Positions 24,301 to 35,560 of a stretch of DNA of 64,000 nt are shown in pieces (the first letter of the stretch is position 1; every line of letters begins with the position of its first letter). The notes under the pieces were generated by a model. That model made no database searches, was not told the DNA's origin, and saw only the letters and a program-made list of their open reading frames with translations. Source of the stretch: Lethocerus indicus (taxonomy: Eukaryota > Arthropoda > Insecta > Hemiptera > Belostomatidae); the NCBI GenBank assembly GCA_019843655.1, contig JACDQD010000003.1, forward strand, positions 10,728,925-10,792,924, given 5' to 3'. The position numbers were made by a program, and so were the translations under genes.

Positions 24301-27300
24301 CTAACGGTTTCGGACCTTCCCGTCTGTAGTCGGCGATCGCGATGATGGAGATGACCGCCCGGTATGAAAAGCCACCGTTAGCATCACCCTAAAAGTGCTG
24401 TTCTGTTACGAAATTGGCCGGCACTTCCAAATTGGCAGCCTCATATTTAAGTTAAGCACCAACTGGTGGGTTTTACATTTATTTCATTTCATAATCCTTC
24501 AGAATTTCGTTTTCTTAAAGCGCAACCCTTTTTTTGCTGTAAAACACTATTCGATAAATACCAGTTACAAAACCTCTCGCTGCGTGATCGAGAGAGGAAC
24601 GAATGTCTGACTGCCTATTGTTCCTAAAGGTTACTTGTCCGCAATTAAAGAGCGTATTTTTCATGTATTCGGTCATGTTTTCTTAGCCTAAAATTCTGTT
24701 TTGCTTTATTGGAGGAAAATATTATTCAATTTGGCCATCCTGGAAATGTTTTAAATACTGTCACTATCATTTGTTGTCACCTTCCTTGTTTTTTTTTGTT
24801 CTACAAAAAAACTGGTTATTTTCCTAATATTACTGGGATAGTCTGGTTTACAGGGGGAGACCTGCGGTCTGGGTTATAACCGAGCCTGTTATCCGACTGT
24901 CGTGTTTCGTTCTGTTAGCTCAGTGTTATCTAAGCCATCGATTTGTTGCTCCCTGGTAGGTGAACCAGTTCACCCGGCATTCCCGTACTCCGCTAATATT
25001 GAATAAGGAACAGCTTTTTCAACGTATGTACATTCTTTGCTACTTTTTAGGTACTATGGGTTGGTATTATTTGCATTTCAATTACATAGTTGTGGAGTAG
25101 TTGTATTACAACTTTTTGGATTGGGGATTTGTTTTAAAATGTAATGCAATATTGTTTTTTTTTAATTAACCCATTAACATAATTCAGTTATCGGTTGTTC
25201 GAAGTCTTGTGTGTGATTATCCCCGTCATGATTTGTAAATCTCCGGTTACATAAGAGATCACTAGGAAATCAATGCACGACTAAATCTATTGGAATCCCA
25301 ATGAAGATAGCTCACGTGGCATTGAATTAACTGGGAAACCTTTCTTCCGGGTCGTTCGAACCGGCTCCCTCATATATTTCGGTGAGGATGAAACCGTTTT
25401 CGGTAGGCCTGCGGACTGTAAGAGGAGGTGCGGCGTCGTGCGAGACGTTGTGTGTTATCAGCAATTTGGCAGGCGGTAGTTCGGGGCTCAAGTCCCCGCC
25501 TGTCCCCTCTCACTCGGTCCCCTTCCGTTTAAATATACGGGCTCCCTTATCTTTTAATTAATCCAATTCCGCGGCCCGATACGGCCCGGACACTGTTGAC
25601 CGACGCCCCAGCCCGTCTGTTACACATTTCGGAGGAGTACCTGCGGGGAAATTGCTCTCACTTCGTCTGCCGCATTCTGACTCCTCGTAAAATATGATCT
25701 CGTTCCAACGTATTAAAATTTTTCCCCGAATTCTTCGTCAGCTGTAAACATTTTACATTTGTAAAGTGTCCGCAAATTACAACTCGACAATTTATCCGAA
25801 GCTATTTTCAAGACTTTTAAAAATTACATGCCTATTGAAGGTTTGCAACCTTTGAAAATGTTGAAAAATAAATTTATAAACCGGCTTCAATTAATTTCAT
25901 TGCGAATTTATGAGAAACTGGACGAGAAAATGGGGCGCGGTGTTCACCCGGAAAGATAACGCCGTTGAGGCGGGAAACATAAACAAAATTGGGTCGTATA
26001 TCCGGACCTTCTCAACCTGGTTGTACAGTGCCCGGTTCCGGTCAGTTTGGAGAATTGTAGATAAGAATGTAGAGTTATGAGATAATATACGCTCTCGTAG
26101 GTTTACTCAAGATCGGATTTATCGCAAAACAGTGGAATCATTGATATGTGAGAAAAATATCTCCGGCGTTTATAGGGAAAGATATAATTTTGTACACAAA
26201 TGTTTCTCTTTTGTGACGCAAAATAAGATAGAGAAATACCAAAAATTCCATATTGTTATTACATTTTTATTTAATTTTAAGTATTTTTTTTATTTTGATT
26301 GCCGGATGGTGGGACATGAATAGTGTTTGTTTGTTTGGAGAGAAAATGATTCATGAGGAGGAACCAACGGCAATACGACGAAATAATTTGGTTCAGTCAT
26401 TCACTCATAGAAGCAGTCGCCATACCAATAAAAAAGCTGAGAGGAGCAGAGGTCAGGGTGTACACACAGTTTCATCTGGCACCAGAAGTGTTATAGTATA
26501 TCCGTGTGGAATATTTAGAATATTACTTTTTTCAATAGTTCGCGAGAAATTATCAGAGTGCAGATTCAGTATTCGCGAATTATGGACAGGAGCATATTTT
26601 AGAATCGCAATAATGTAATGGCGGGAAATAGCGTCCCGTCGAGATACACTTAGAATGTAGTTTTCACGTACAGTTTTTTTTATTTTCATACTGGAATTGT
26701 ATGCGAGGTTACAGGGGGAGATGTATCCTGGAATATTGTTTCGGTTGGTGGGTTCCCGGGGGTACGACTGCGTCCCACTCCCGTCGAGGGAAAGCTTTTC
26801 CGCGAATTGCTCCGACAAATTACTGCGACGAATGATCCCAAGAAAACGACGATATACTTTTACTAATATATATATACCTGAATGTGTATGTGTACATGTT
26901 TTGTATCTTATTTATTGCTCACATAAAATTATTTCCCTATACCATTAACTTATGTATTCTGAATTTATAATAATGAAGAGCAATCGTGTGAAGCGATCTC
27001 AAAATTTTTATATTCGATTCCCCCTAGTTCTTTTTACCACAATTTACCCTAAAGATTGATATTCACTTCTTTACACCTTTTTGCATTACAGTACTGGACG
27101 TATACTTATTATTTTATGACACTCATTCCGCGAGATTTGACATGATTAATCGTCACTCATTGAAAATTCTATCCTTTATATAATTCATTTATATAATTTT
27201 TTAAGATAGGTGTATAGGTAGGATATAAACTCTTCTGATTGCCTTTTTATCGGTGAATGCGACATATTTGTTTGTATATTCACTGGATCCCGGTATAATT

Positions 27301-27952
27301 CGCACTGATTAGTTTTGAAAAGGATTGATGAAGGTTTATAAATATCTTAACGAATTGGATTAATGGTGACAATATTCACTGTGAAAAGTTCAATATTCAA
27401 GATAAATAAATTGCGTCCAAGTATATAGTCGGACAGTTGTTTGTTGGCCGTCATGTCTGTTTTTTGTCGCTTCTCTCATTATGTTTCAACTTTTCTCCCT
27501 TTTCATACGTGACCTATCCGACTTGATTTACGATTCCTAATGGTCCTCCTAATTTATCTTTTGGTCTTGGAATTGAGGCATGCGTTGCATGTTCGCAGCT
27601 CTAATGATCTGTACATATCCGCGCGAGTACAAATTGCAAATACTCTTCGAATACTTCGAATCACTTTGTTCTTTAGCAGCCTATGCCGTTACACGACGTA
27701 TTATAACCTATTACTCATCAATTGAAGACATTCGATAGTATATTGTATACCATGATGGTAACATAAAGCGTAGTGTGAAAGGTTATCATTCAGTGGAATG
27801 CGTATTTAAAATTTATGGCAGCTGGAAGTAAAATTGGCAAAGTGCATAACTATAATTATTATAATACCAGCGTTTTTCGAAGTTCATTTGATTGAGTGAA
27901 CAATTGTTGTTTCCCCGCCAAATGAATGTGCTGTAATTACATCTCTTTCCAG
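21356..27952. other. Non-coding stretch
   Basis: Long AT-rich DNA with GC/CpG-rich patches at about 23940-24360 and 25340-25690. Short frames only. A CAG-less ratchet-like site (ACTTTTTAG then GTACTA) lies at 25050. No element or gene can be supported. Confidence 0.55.
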
Positions 27953-28163
27953 TTTCGATTCCCCGAATCTTTTGATTTACCTGATACTGGAGTATAATAG
28001 TTGCACATTAAAACTGGCCACCAATGGTGGATTGAACGAAGCAGTTTTTTTTTTGGCAAACACACCGGAAACAAGAAATACGCTCACCGTAATTAACGGT
28101 AATTTACGTACAGAAAAAAAGCAGTGCCCTTCAGTCAGGGCTAAAAACCTGTTAAATCATTAG
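27953..28163 (+). other. Open frame behind a good acceptor, unrecognised
   Basis: The acceptor TTACATCTCTTTCCAG is followed by a frame open for 69 codons, ending in TAG at 28161-28163. No strong donor lies inside; the best is ACG then GTAATT near 28099. The encoded peptide is hydrophilic in its second half and matches nothing I know. It could be a terminal exon, a decayed element or chance. Confidence 0.15.
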
Positions 28164-28816
28164 GCGGGGTGACGAAAGCTCGGCGAAAACAAGTTTTCCG
28201 TCCGGCCGGTTATATAGGCCATAAAAGCGGAGTTTTATTTGATTTTTATACAGGACCCGCTGGTTTATTTCTGCCCTAGCCTTTGTTTGGGACGTCTAAT
28301 GGGCTCATCAGTTAATGGCCCTTTTCGTCGCCCCTTTGCGTGGAGGGCTGGAGCGCTTCAAAGGTCAAAGGTACCACCGCATTTTAACCTATACCTCCGA
28401 TTCTCTTTTGGACAATTAATTATTGCGGTCCGTTTAACCGAAAAGGAAACAATACATATATACTGTTCTATTTCGTTTCGTGGAATTGAATTGCGCCGTA
28501 TTTTGTCCGTGGTTTAAATGGTTCTACACATTTTCGACAGTTAATATTCGACAGATTTATAATTCGAATCTTCTTTATTGTATTTATTTGATGTAGAAAA
28601 CGTTCTCCTTAATGGTCTAATAAATCGGTGTATTTATTGTAAAAGTTCAAACGTTTTGGCATACTAACCTGATTGTTTATTACACGATCATTTCTATAAC
28701 AATTCAGACTACGTTGTCGGGTCAATTTAAGTATCACTTGGATGTATGCACATAAACTAAAGCTTTATGCTTTATGGATCTATTGATGTTGACAGAGATT
28801 TTCGTTTTTAGGCGGT

Positions 28817-28857
28817 TATCGATGTTTCTCTTGGGCTAGTTTCGATATGGATATCGA
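28817..28857. promoter_or_regulatory. Cluster of TATCGAT / CGATA motifs
   Basis: TATCGAT occurs at 28817-28823. A 16-base inverted repeat, TCGATAT-GG-ATATCGA, follows at 28842-28857. Three CGATA cores in 41 bases resemble DREF or BEAF-32 type binding arrays of insects. No chromatin or expression evidence is available here. Confidence 0.3.
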
Positions 28858-29067
28858 TTACGATTTATCCTAATTTTAATTTCGGCGTTCCTCTGTGGAA
28901 GGCAGACAATACTTGAGTGTCCTCTGTAGTGTCGGGGTGCATGGGTGCCCACTATGATAGGGTTAACCGCAGTTCATTAGGCAGTGTCCCGCCCGGGGCG
29001 GAGACGTCCATTGGCCCAATTGAACCGCGTTCCCAGCTCCCTCTCACTTACTCTCTCCCTCTTTCTA

Positions 29068-29071
<4 letters not shown>

Positions 29072-29140
<69 letters not shown>
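29072..29140 (+). repeat. (TC)34 microsatellite
   Basis: An uninterrupted TC run of 69 bases, with imperfect CT-rich sequence for about 35 bases upstream (from about 29036). It has the same orientation as the run at 7865-7930, so both are CU-rich in the inferred transcript. Confidence 0.97.
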
Positions 29141-29141
<1 letters not shown>

Positions 29142-30678
29142 ACACCACGTGACTTGCAACTTCCCTCTCGATTGGTTTGTTGTCAGCCATGACTAATTTT
29201 CCTCGATCGCCTTCCCATTCGGATTGAACACATTTCTTGCGGATACGTCCAGCACATTTTTTCCCTTCACCTTTCAACTCTCGTATTAGAATTCAGACCC
29301 TACTTATGATAATCACTATAGCGTAATTCTGTGTCCGCCCGCCGGTTTGGTCCTACGCCATCGTCAGTAACGTACAACTGTTTTCGTCTTAATTTTAGCC
29401 AGCCCAGCTACTATATTGTGCGTCACCGGTAGCCGATATGCGTCGGTATCTATGTAATTCACTGACGGAATGTGCTGAAGATTGCGAAACCGATCTAGCG
29501 GAGGACCAAATCAGCAAGGTAGACACATAATCGCGAAAGCGATGATGTGTTATGAAAACATTCCGGATCTACTGTGTATATCAATTTTATATAAATGGAC
29601 TGCACTACTTAATTTGTTATAACTGTGAACATATAAAACGTAGCGTTACATTAATAATGATATGTAATATAGCGCTGTTAATTAATCATCAATATAGCCA
29701 TATGCCTAATTAAGGAATGTACTATAGTTACCTAATAATTGGTAAATGAGGGGGAGGGAAGAGTCAGTATTTTCATGAGGGTAGAATCAGTTTTTGAAGT
29801 CGGTCGTGTTTATCCGTTAATAAATCTAAGCATTTATACACCCCTGCTGCCCGATAATTTCCAGGCATTTACCTCTTTTTAAGACGTACCGGCCGTATTA
29901 AGAATTCGAAATTGATTCTGTGAATTAATTAAGTATAACCGTGGATGAATGAATTATTCGACCTATAGATTTTATTAAAGCGTTTTTGCAAGCACAGTAC
30001 AAGCCATATTGAAATGGTGGTATGAAATAATAATTTTAGAATTTCGATAAGTGAATTGTTGAGGAGTGCGCAAAACAAAATTGTTTCCTCTACGTACGGG
30101 AGTTGGCGGAGAATCATTTTCGATTGCGCTTGAGCTGAAATGACGAATATGTGAACTCCAAGTTCGGAATAATCATCCATTTGCCCGCTGCTGTTAAGGC
30201 AGAATTCAAACTGTGAGTAATTTCATTTTGTTGTTATTCAAATCACAAACCTTTACCCATGCTATACGTTCACAAAGAAATATCCGGAAATACTGTTCTT
30301 AGTTTTGTCCCGATGTGATTCGTACGCTTTTAACCGTATTTACTTTTAAATTTATTTTAGTCCATTGTGCGTGCCGAATGGGGTCCAAAAATAGAAGCGC
30401 CTTGAAAAGTGAACGGCTCCTCCGTACCGTGAATACGGCTCAGTTGCAATAAGGTCGGTCTCCAGCAGCGACGAACCTATTTCGGGTGCTCGAAAAGTTA
30501 GGGGAAGCAGGGAGCTGGTAGCGTGCGACTCTCTGTGTGGGGTCTTCCCCCTCATAAGTCGGGCACTGGTCAATGAATGGCCGGAGACGGGGGAGACTTG
30601 CCTTGCCCTCCTGTTACTTAACCTGACATTCTGCGGTTTTGAACGGCCCCCGTTCGGGGCTTCGCCTAAGGGCCGCGC

Positions 30679-30690
30679 CACCGGCCGGTG
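30679..30690. repeat. GC-only palindrome in a CpG-rich patch
   Basis: CACCGGCCGGTG is a perfect 12-base palindrome in the GC-richest part of the window (about 30530-30770). That stretch contains many CpGs and no supported gene. Confidence 0.6.
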
Positions 30691-31128
30691 CGCTCTCGGT
30701 GTACCGGGTTCGGACGATTGGCCGCTAGGCAGCACCGCCGTACGCTCGCCACATGCCGAGGGGGTACAGTTTGCATAGAACACGTTCGGAGGCTCTTTTG
30801 AATAGTGGGGATTTCGGTTTGGAGGGAATCATTGACAGTTCGACTTGTCATTCGGAACCAATACTCCTCTCCTAATGTTCAACTGTTTTTGGGACTGAGA
30901 TAGTCGCAAAATAGGGCTAACTATTGATTAAAGGAAATATGGCAAGAAATTAACTTGAAACGACATCTTGACTTAATAGCATGCGTGTATATGTTCGGGG
31001 CGAGAGTCTGATGAGAGATTTTTTCTTATTTCAATAACAGTAATTGAAACTAGGAAAGCGACAGATTGGTATCCCCAAGTAATGCTTTTCATGACCATTT
31101 TCATGCTTGCCACCTTTCCGTATTGCAG

Positions 31129-31176
31129 CGTTATGAGAGAATCCGATCCAATATGGTACCCGAGATTTCACTGCTG
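31129..31176 (+). other. Candidate 48-nt exon
   Basis: A good acceptor (CCACCTTTCCGTATTGCAG) precedes 48 bases that end CTGCTG before GTAACT, a moderate donor without G at +5. The segment is 16 codons, open in phase 0. The same frame continues open past the donor to a TGA about 20 codons later, so it could also be a terminal exon. The peptide is not recognised. The call rests on splice signals alone. Confidence 0.2.
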
Positions 31177-32167
31177 GTAACTCTCCTCGGCTGGATCCAC
31201 AGTCGCCAGTTCATTTTTCTTTTACCGGGATTGTGAAACTTATAGCGTTATGCAATGACCGTGCCCACTGCGGCGGAACGATCAGAGTGAAATTTCATTC
31301 ATTCGAGAAAGTGACATATGCTTGAAAGACGCTTGCAGGGAGTTTCTTTACACACGGGCACATTTCAGAAAAATGATTTACAAACAGAAAAAGACTATAT
31401 TACGTACAGTTCTAAATACTAAAATCGGAATACCATTTTCAGTATATATAGATTTCAGGGAAATATGTTCTCACAATGTATACTAAATACGAAAAATATC
31501 TGTCAAAATGGAAAAAATGTATCAATATTTGAATGTAGATAGTGCCTAATAAATAATCACAATAAGTATAGTTTTCCAACTTAATATTCATTATAATATG
31601 AATAGTAATTTCTGTTGCCGTTTCTTTTGGTAGTTATGTTTAGTTCTAACTCCTAAAATTATGGTAATAGTGTCTGATAGATGCAATATTAATAGTATTT
31701 GATCTGTTGATACAATCTTTTTAGTGTCTAGGATATATTAAATTAAGACCACTATGTATAAAAAGCATATTATAAGCACAGTCCACACGCTTATTTACTA
31801 TATATCACGTTTTAATAACCAGTTCATTCCGTGAAATGTGTGTAGCGGTTGAAATACAGGAAATAAATTGAAAAATATTATCGGCTTTACGTATTTCTGA
31901 AAACCGTAATATGGCACACTCGGGTGGCTGAGTGGGGAACTAAGATCGTTGTACTCGTTCCGATTTCTACCGCCATCACTTCAAACTTTAACCTGTAATG
32001 CTGGAAATGTCTGTTTAAAAATACTATTATATTTTTGTGATTCAATCCTGGAAATTAGAGCTTTAAATTTAAAGTTAGTATTTTATAAAACTACTTGGGC
32101 ATATTAATTCCTTTCAGTCAGGGTTGAGATTAATTGCACTCTAGGAAGTGACAATTTTTTGTTGTAA

Positions 32168-32228
<61 letters not shown>

Positions 32229-33122
32229 TGTAAGCACTATCTCAAGGTGCTACAGTAATTTACTTGTACTTCTATATTCCATCACAGTAATCAGTTGTTT
32301 GGTAAGCGTATGTGAGAATTTTAAAAACCATGACAAGGTAGAAATGACCCAGAAAGAAATGACAAGACCCAGGACTGTTGTGCCAGGTCGGCACAGATAA
32401 TTCTTTTGTGTTCTAAAAATACTAGAACTACTACCAAGAATATTAGATGAGCACATGTTAGAGGATTTCAATTTTATCAATTTTTGCCTATGAAATTACT
32501 GGTGTGTACAAATAATGTTGACAAGTGATTGAATGAGTGTACAATGAAGCTGCCATAGAACATTCATATGAATTATATATGAAGTAAATTAACTTCCAGT
32601 GAACTAAATTTAATAACTGAATGGAGGTTCCATTCTCTCTCAATTTATCATTTTGCAAGCGGATACTCCCGGGAGTCGTTTATCAAATTATTATTTCTAC
32701 CTTCAGTTCCTCCAATGCAAATGCAAGAATAAAAACTCACAAATTTATTGCGGACTAGGAGCAATCATACTTTCATTTTTCTGGATCGTTCTTTTTTTTT
32801 TTGGACTCCTGGGGAGAATGGCCCAGACCGACCGTTTATCTTAAAGTGGGGTTCGTTGTAATTTGTTACTACTTAAATAATTTCAGATTTTCGTTTGCCT
32901 AGAATACTTTCTGAAGAAAGATATACTTGGGAAAGCCATGAAAACAAATATCATTAAGGATTTTAATCTTTCGTTCGGAAGTTTCTCCCAATGAATAATG
33001 TTCTGGTCTCAAGACTGTCAGTCCGGCTTAATGTTTAAAATCGGTATTATGTGCTCATCAGTGATCATTAGTCACTCAATAAATAGTATCTAAGAAAATA
33101 TTGTCATTCTATCTCGTTATAA
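31177..33122. other. Non-coding stretch with TA tract
   Basis: AT-rich throughout, with the (AT)28 run. A good acceptor (ATTTCTACCTTCAG, ending 32706) opens a 46-codon frame with one membrane-like hydrophobic stretch and then a stop. It is not recognised. Confidence 0.5.
32170..32225. repeat. (AT)28 microsatellite
   Basis: An uninterrupted AT run of 56 bases in an AT-rich neighbourhood. It is self-complementary. Confidence 0.97.
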
Positions 33123-33325
33123 CTATAGTACGGACTTACGCCGTGTAAGGTCGTTACATAATCCAAGTACTACTTCTACAAAATACGAACATTTTTTTAA
33201 TACGGCTGATAAATCTGTGGAAACATTCAGAATATATCGATAAACATCGGAAAATTTGTTGTCATTTTCAGCGTGAAGGAAGGCCTGTATTGCACTTTCA
33301 CTACATAGATTCACTAGGCACCTCC
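33123..33325 (-). mobile_element. Decayed LINE RNase H fragment, C-terminal part
   Basis: The frame contains C-S-E-S-A-I-Q-A-F-L (residues 4-13), fitting the DSQAAIQAI block that carries the third catalytic Asp, here changed to Glu. It ends G-L-C-N-D-L-T-R-R-K-S-V-L, fitting GNE.AD.LAR.GS. The gap between these blocks is the usual size. It lies 1.9 kb downstream (- strand sense) of the N-terminal-like piece at 35240-35560, so the two may be one element interrupted by later sequence. Splice-like signals flank it on the - strand (TTTCAG before 33325, GTAAGT after 33140). An exon of a nested gene is the alternative. Confidence 0.35.
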
Positions 33326-35239
33326 CTGAAATATTATGACAGTTATTTTGATACTCAACAAACTATTGACAGGATATTTCTTAAATATTCTTAAAATATA
33401 TATTTGTCTGTTCCAAAATATACACTAATGTATCAGTCAATGTGAGTTAATTGCGCGTGCACATAACGCTGTTACAGTCGCATAACGGCGGGTTTTGCGG
33501 ATTATCCGGTGTTGATCTTGTAAAAATGTATTCGGTATAGTGTTATTCGGTTTTATGGAACAGCTGAGCGGGTCGGCGTGCTCGGTATTGATTGGCGGCG
33601 GCTTGCAGCTGAACAGAGCGGCGGCCCCCGGGCCCTGCTCTTTACTAGAACCGCCCGGTTAATTGCCGCCCCCCTTCCCTTCCGCACAGTCGGTCTACTA
33701 CTATGCATATGCACACGCCGCCGGAGTAATCGGTCATCGACAGTGGCCTAGGAGGGCCCCGTATTGATCGGCGGGGCGTCGTGTGCCGTACCCGGGAGGA
33801 GGGCACGTGCCGCGACCGTTGGCAAAACCGGTGATTTGAATGCCGACCGGTCGGTTGCGAAATCTTTTCGGTGGCCGGCTTTTGAAGGGGATAACGAGCA
33901 GACACCGGCCCCGGCATAAAACGGACCCGCTCCCAATTATCAGCCGGCAACTATTAGGCCGGTATTAAAGTCTGAGGCCACCCTCCCGTTATCTGAATTT
34001 GCCGTTCGAGTACTCAGCCGTTGTATTTCAAATTGAATTCTGCTATAATTGGCAGTTTAAAGATAGTCGTGATTACGAAATGGTCTTGTTGAAGTCGTAT
34101 GTCTATTAAATGTGAAAAACGCTTAATGGCGTAACCTTTATTTTATGATACATATTGGGAGGTTATATCATGATATAAAAACTTAGTTCCTCATGTTACA
34201 TGTTACATTGCTCATGTGACATCTAATGTAAATGAATATTTTTTGTTTGTACGTGTAATAGATTACACGAAAAATAACAACAAAATTGATAAAAGCAGAT
34301 TCGAATAATAACTTTTGAATATATAAATTTAAATCAGCAATGATTTGTATAATAATGTTTCGGGATCGCTGTAATTCAATAAAAGGCGGGCAGGTTGGCA
34401 GGTATAAAGGACAGAATAAACGAATTAATCGAACGATCCCAAAATGTCGAGCCACCATTTTGCAAAATACATTTTTTTATTGCATTACTATTGCAATCAG
34501 CGATGTTCATGAGGACTGGCGGGGATCGGCGCTAATTGCCATTTTTCATTGAGTAAACAACCCGCCCGAATCCTGAAAATCCCACCGGGAACGGCGGTGA
34601 GAGGGTTCCGCGAGTCCCACCCTATCGGCCGGTTAATTTCCAAACTGGAGCCAAAAATAAAGGCGTCAGGGAATGTTTTTAACTGTTGCGAATTACATTA
34701 GCGAGGGATTAGCGGCCGCGCCCGGAATATTGGTCGGGGCCCGCACGCTTTAGTCGCCGGCAAATCTCTGAAAAGCACAGCGAGGCCCATTTTTAGTATT
34801 CCGGAATGATTGTTATTTAATTTCGCCTAATTATACCCGACGCTAATCCTCTAATGGTTTTGAACATCATCCCAAATTTCAGCCTACCCTTTATGTTTAT
34901 CTCTGAAGCCCTCTCTTATAGTACCGTTTTTGTTATAATTACTTATTATCTCGCCAGATGTATTTACACACGAAAATCTACCCATTTATTTATCCCAGTT
35001 AATAACACACTGGTTTACAGAGATAAAATCATTGGATATACTAGAAATACTACTTCCCGATTTTTTGAACTCCCGTTTTTGTCTGTTATTATGACAGTTA
35101 TTTACTAAAAATAAATATACGTTATTTTGGAACCTTGGGCATCGGCAGTAGATAAACTTTTATCTATCTCAACGGATAGATAAAGTGAAAAGATTTTACA
35201 CTTCCCAAATAGCTACAAAATATATCATTATGGAATTTA
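33326..35239. other. Non-coding stretch between the two RNase H-like pieces
   Basis: 33540-33980 is GC- and CpG-rich; 34020-34340 is AT-rich; 34560-34800 is CpG-rich again. No LINE similarity can be followed between the two flanking fragments. Confidence 0.5.
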
Positions 35240-35560
35240 TTAAATGAAAAGTAAATAAATAAAGGTATACTTAATAATTTTGCTTACTGTGAATGCCCTT
35301 TGCTCAGAGGAATTTCCAGTAGTGGGTGTTGTGGTATGGTGGGCTTCAATTTCGGGTTTCCTTTCGTGACCCTTTCGCTTCCTGCATTCACAATCAGAAC
35401 ACCGGCACCAGTTGGGTTCGTGCGTGGAAAAACCACCTTCAGCCGAGCCATCGACTGATAAAAACACAAATGCCGAGTAATTTATAAATATCCCCGTTAT
35501 TCGGCTTGTTTCTTCTGTGCTGCAGCTGCAGTTCTTTCCAAGTAAACCCGAAAACTGCAT
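35240..35560 (-). mobile_element. Decayed LINE RNase H fragment, N-terminal part, frameshifted
   Basis: In the longer - strand frame, residues 33-40 read F-L-S-V-D-G-S-A, fitting the catalytic YTDGSA motif with Asp37 retained. In the overlapping frame (35284-35469), residues 21-27 read G-A-G-V-L-I-V, the strand that follows in RNase H (GAGV.I). One frameshift between the two would bring them into register. Order, spacing and identity fit a retrotransposon RNase H. A Cys cluster downstream in the first frame is an out-of-frame artefact. The element is antisense to the inferred host transcript. Confidence 0.38.
35520..35531. repeat. Tandem PstI-type palindrome
   Basis: CTGCAGCTGCAG is a perfect 12-base palindrome at the edge of the RNase H-like relic at 35240-35560. 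Confidence 0.6.

Larger units (their letters stand above)
28164..31128. other. Non-coding stretch
   Basis: GC-balanced at 28160-28400, with the CGATA cluster and TC tract further on, and AT-rich at 29540-30360. The CpG-richest patch of the window lies at 30350-30770. No coding call is possible. Confidence 0.55.

Noticed and set aside
25033..25056. TTTGCTACTTTTTAG followed by GTACTA as another ratchet point
   Set aside because: The donor is poor and the acceptor ends in TAG after a short tract; well below the three main sites.
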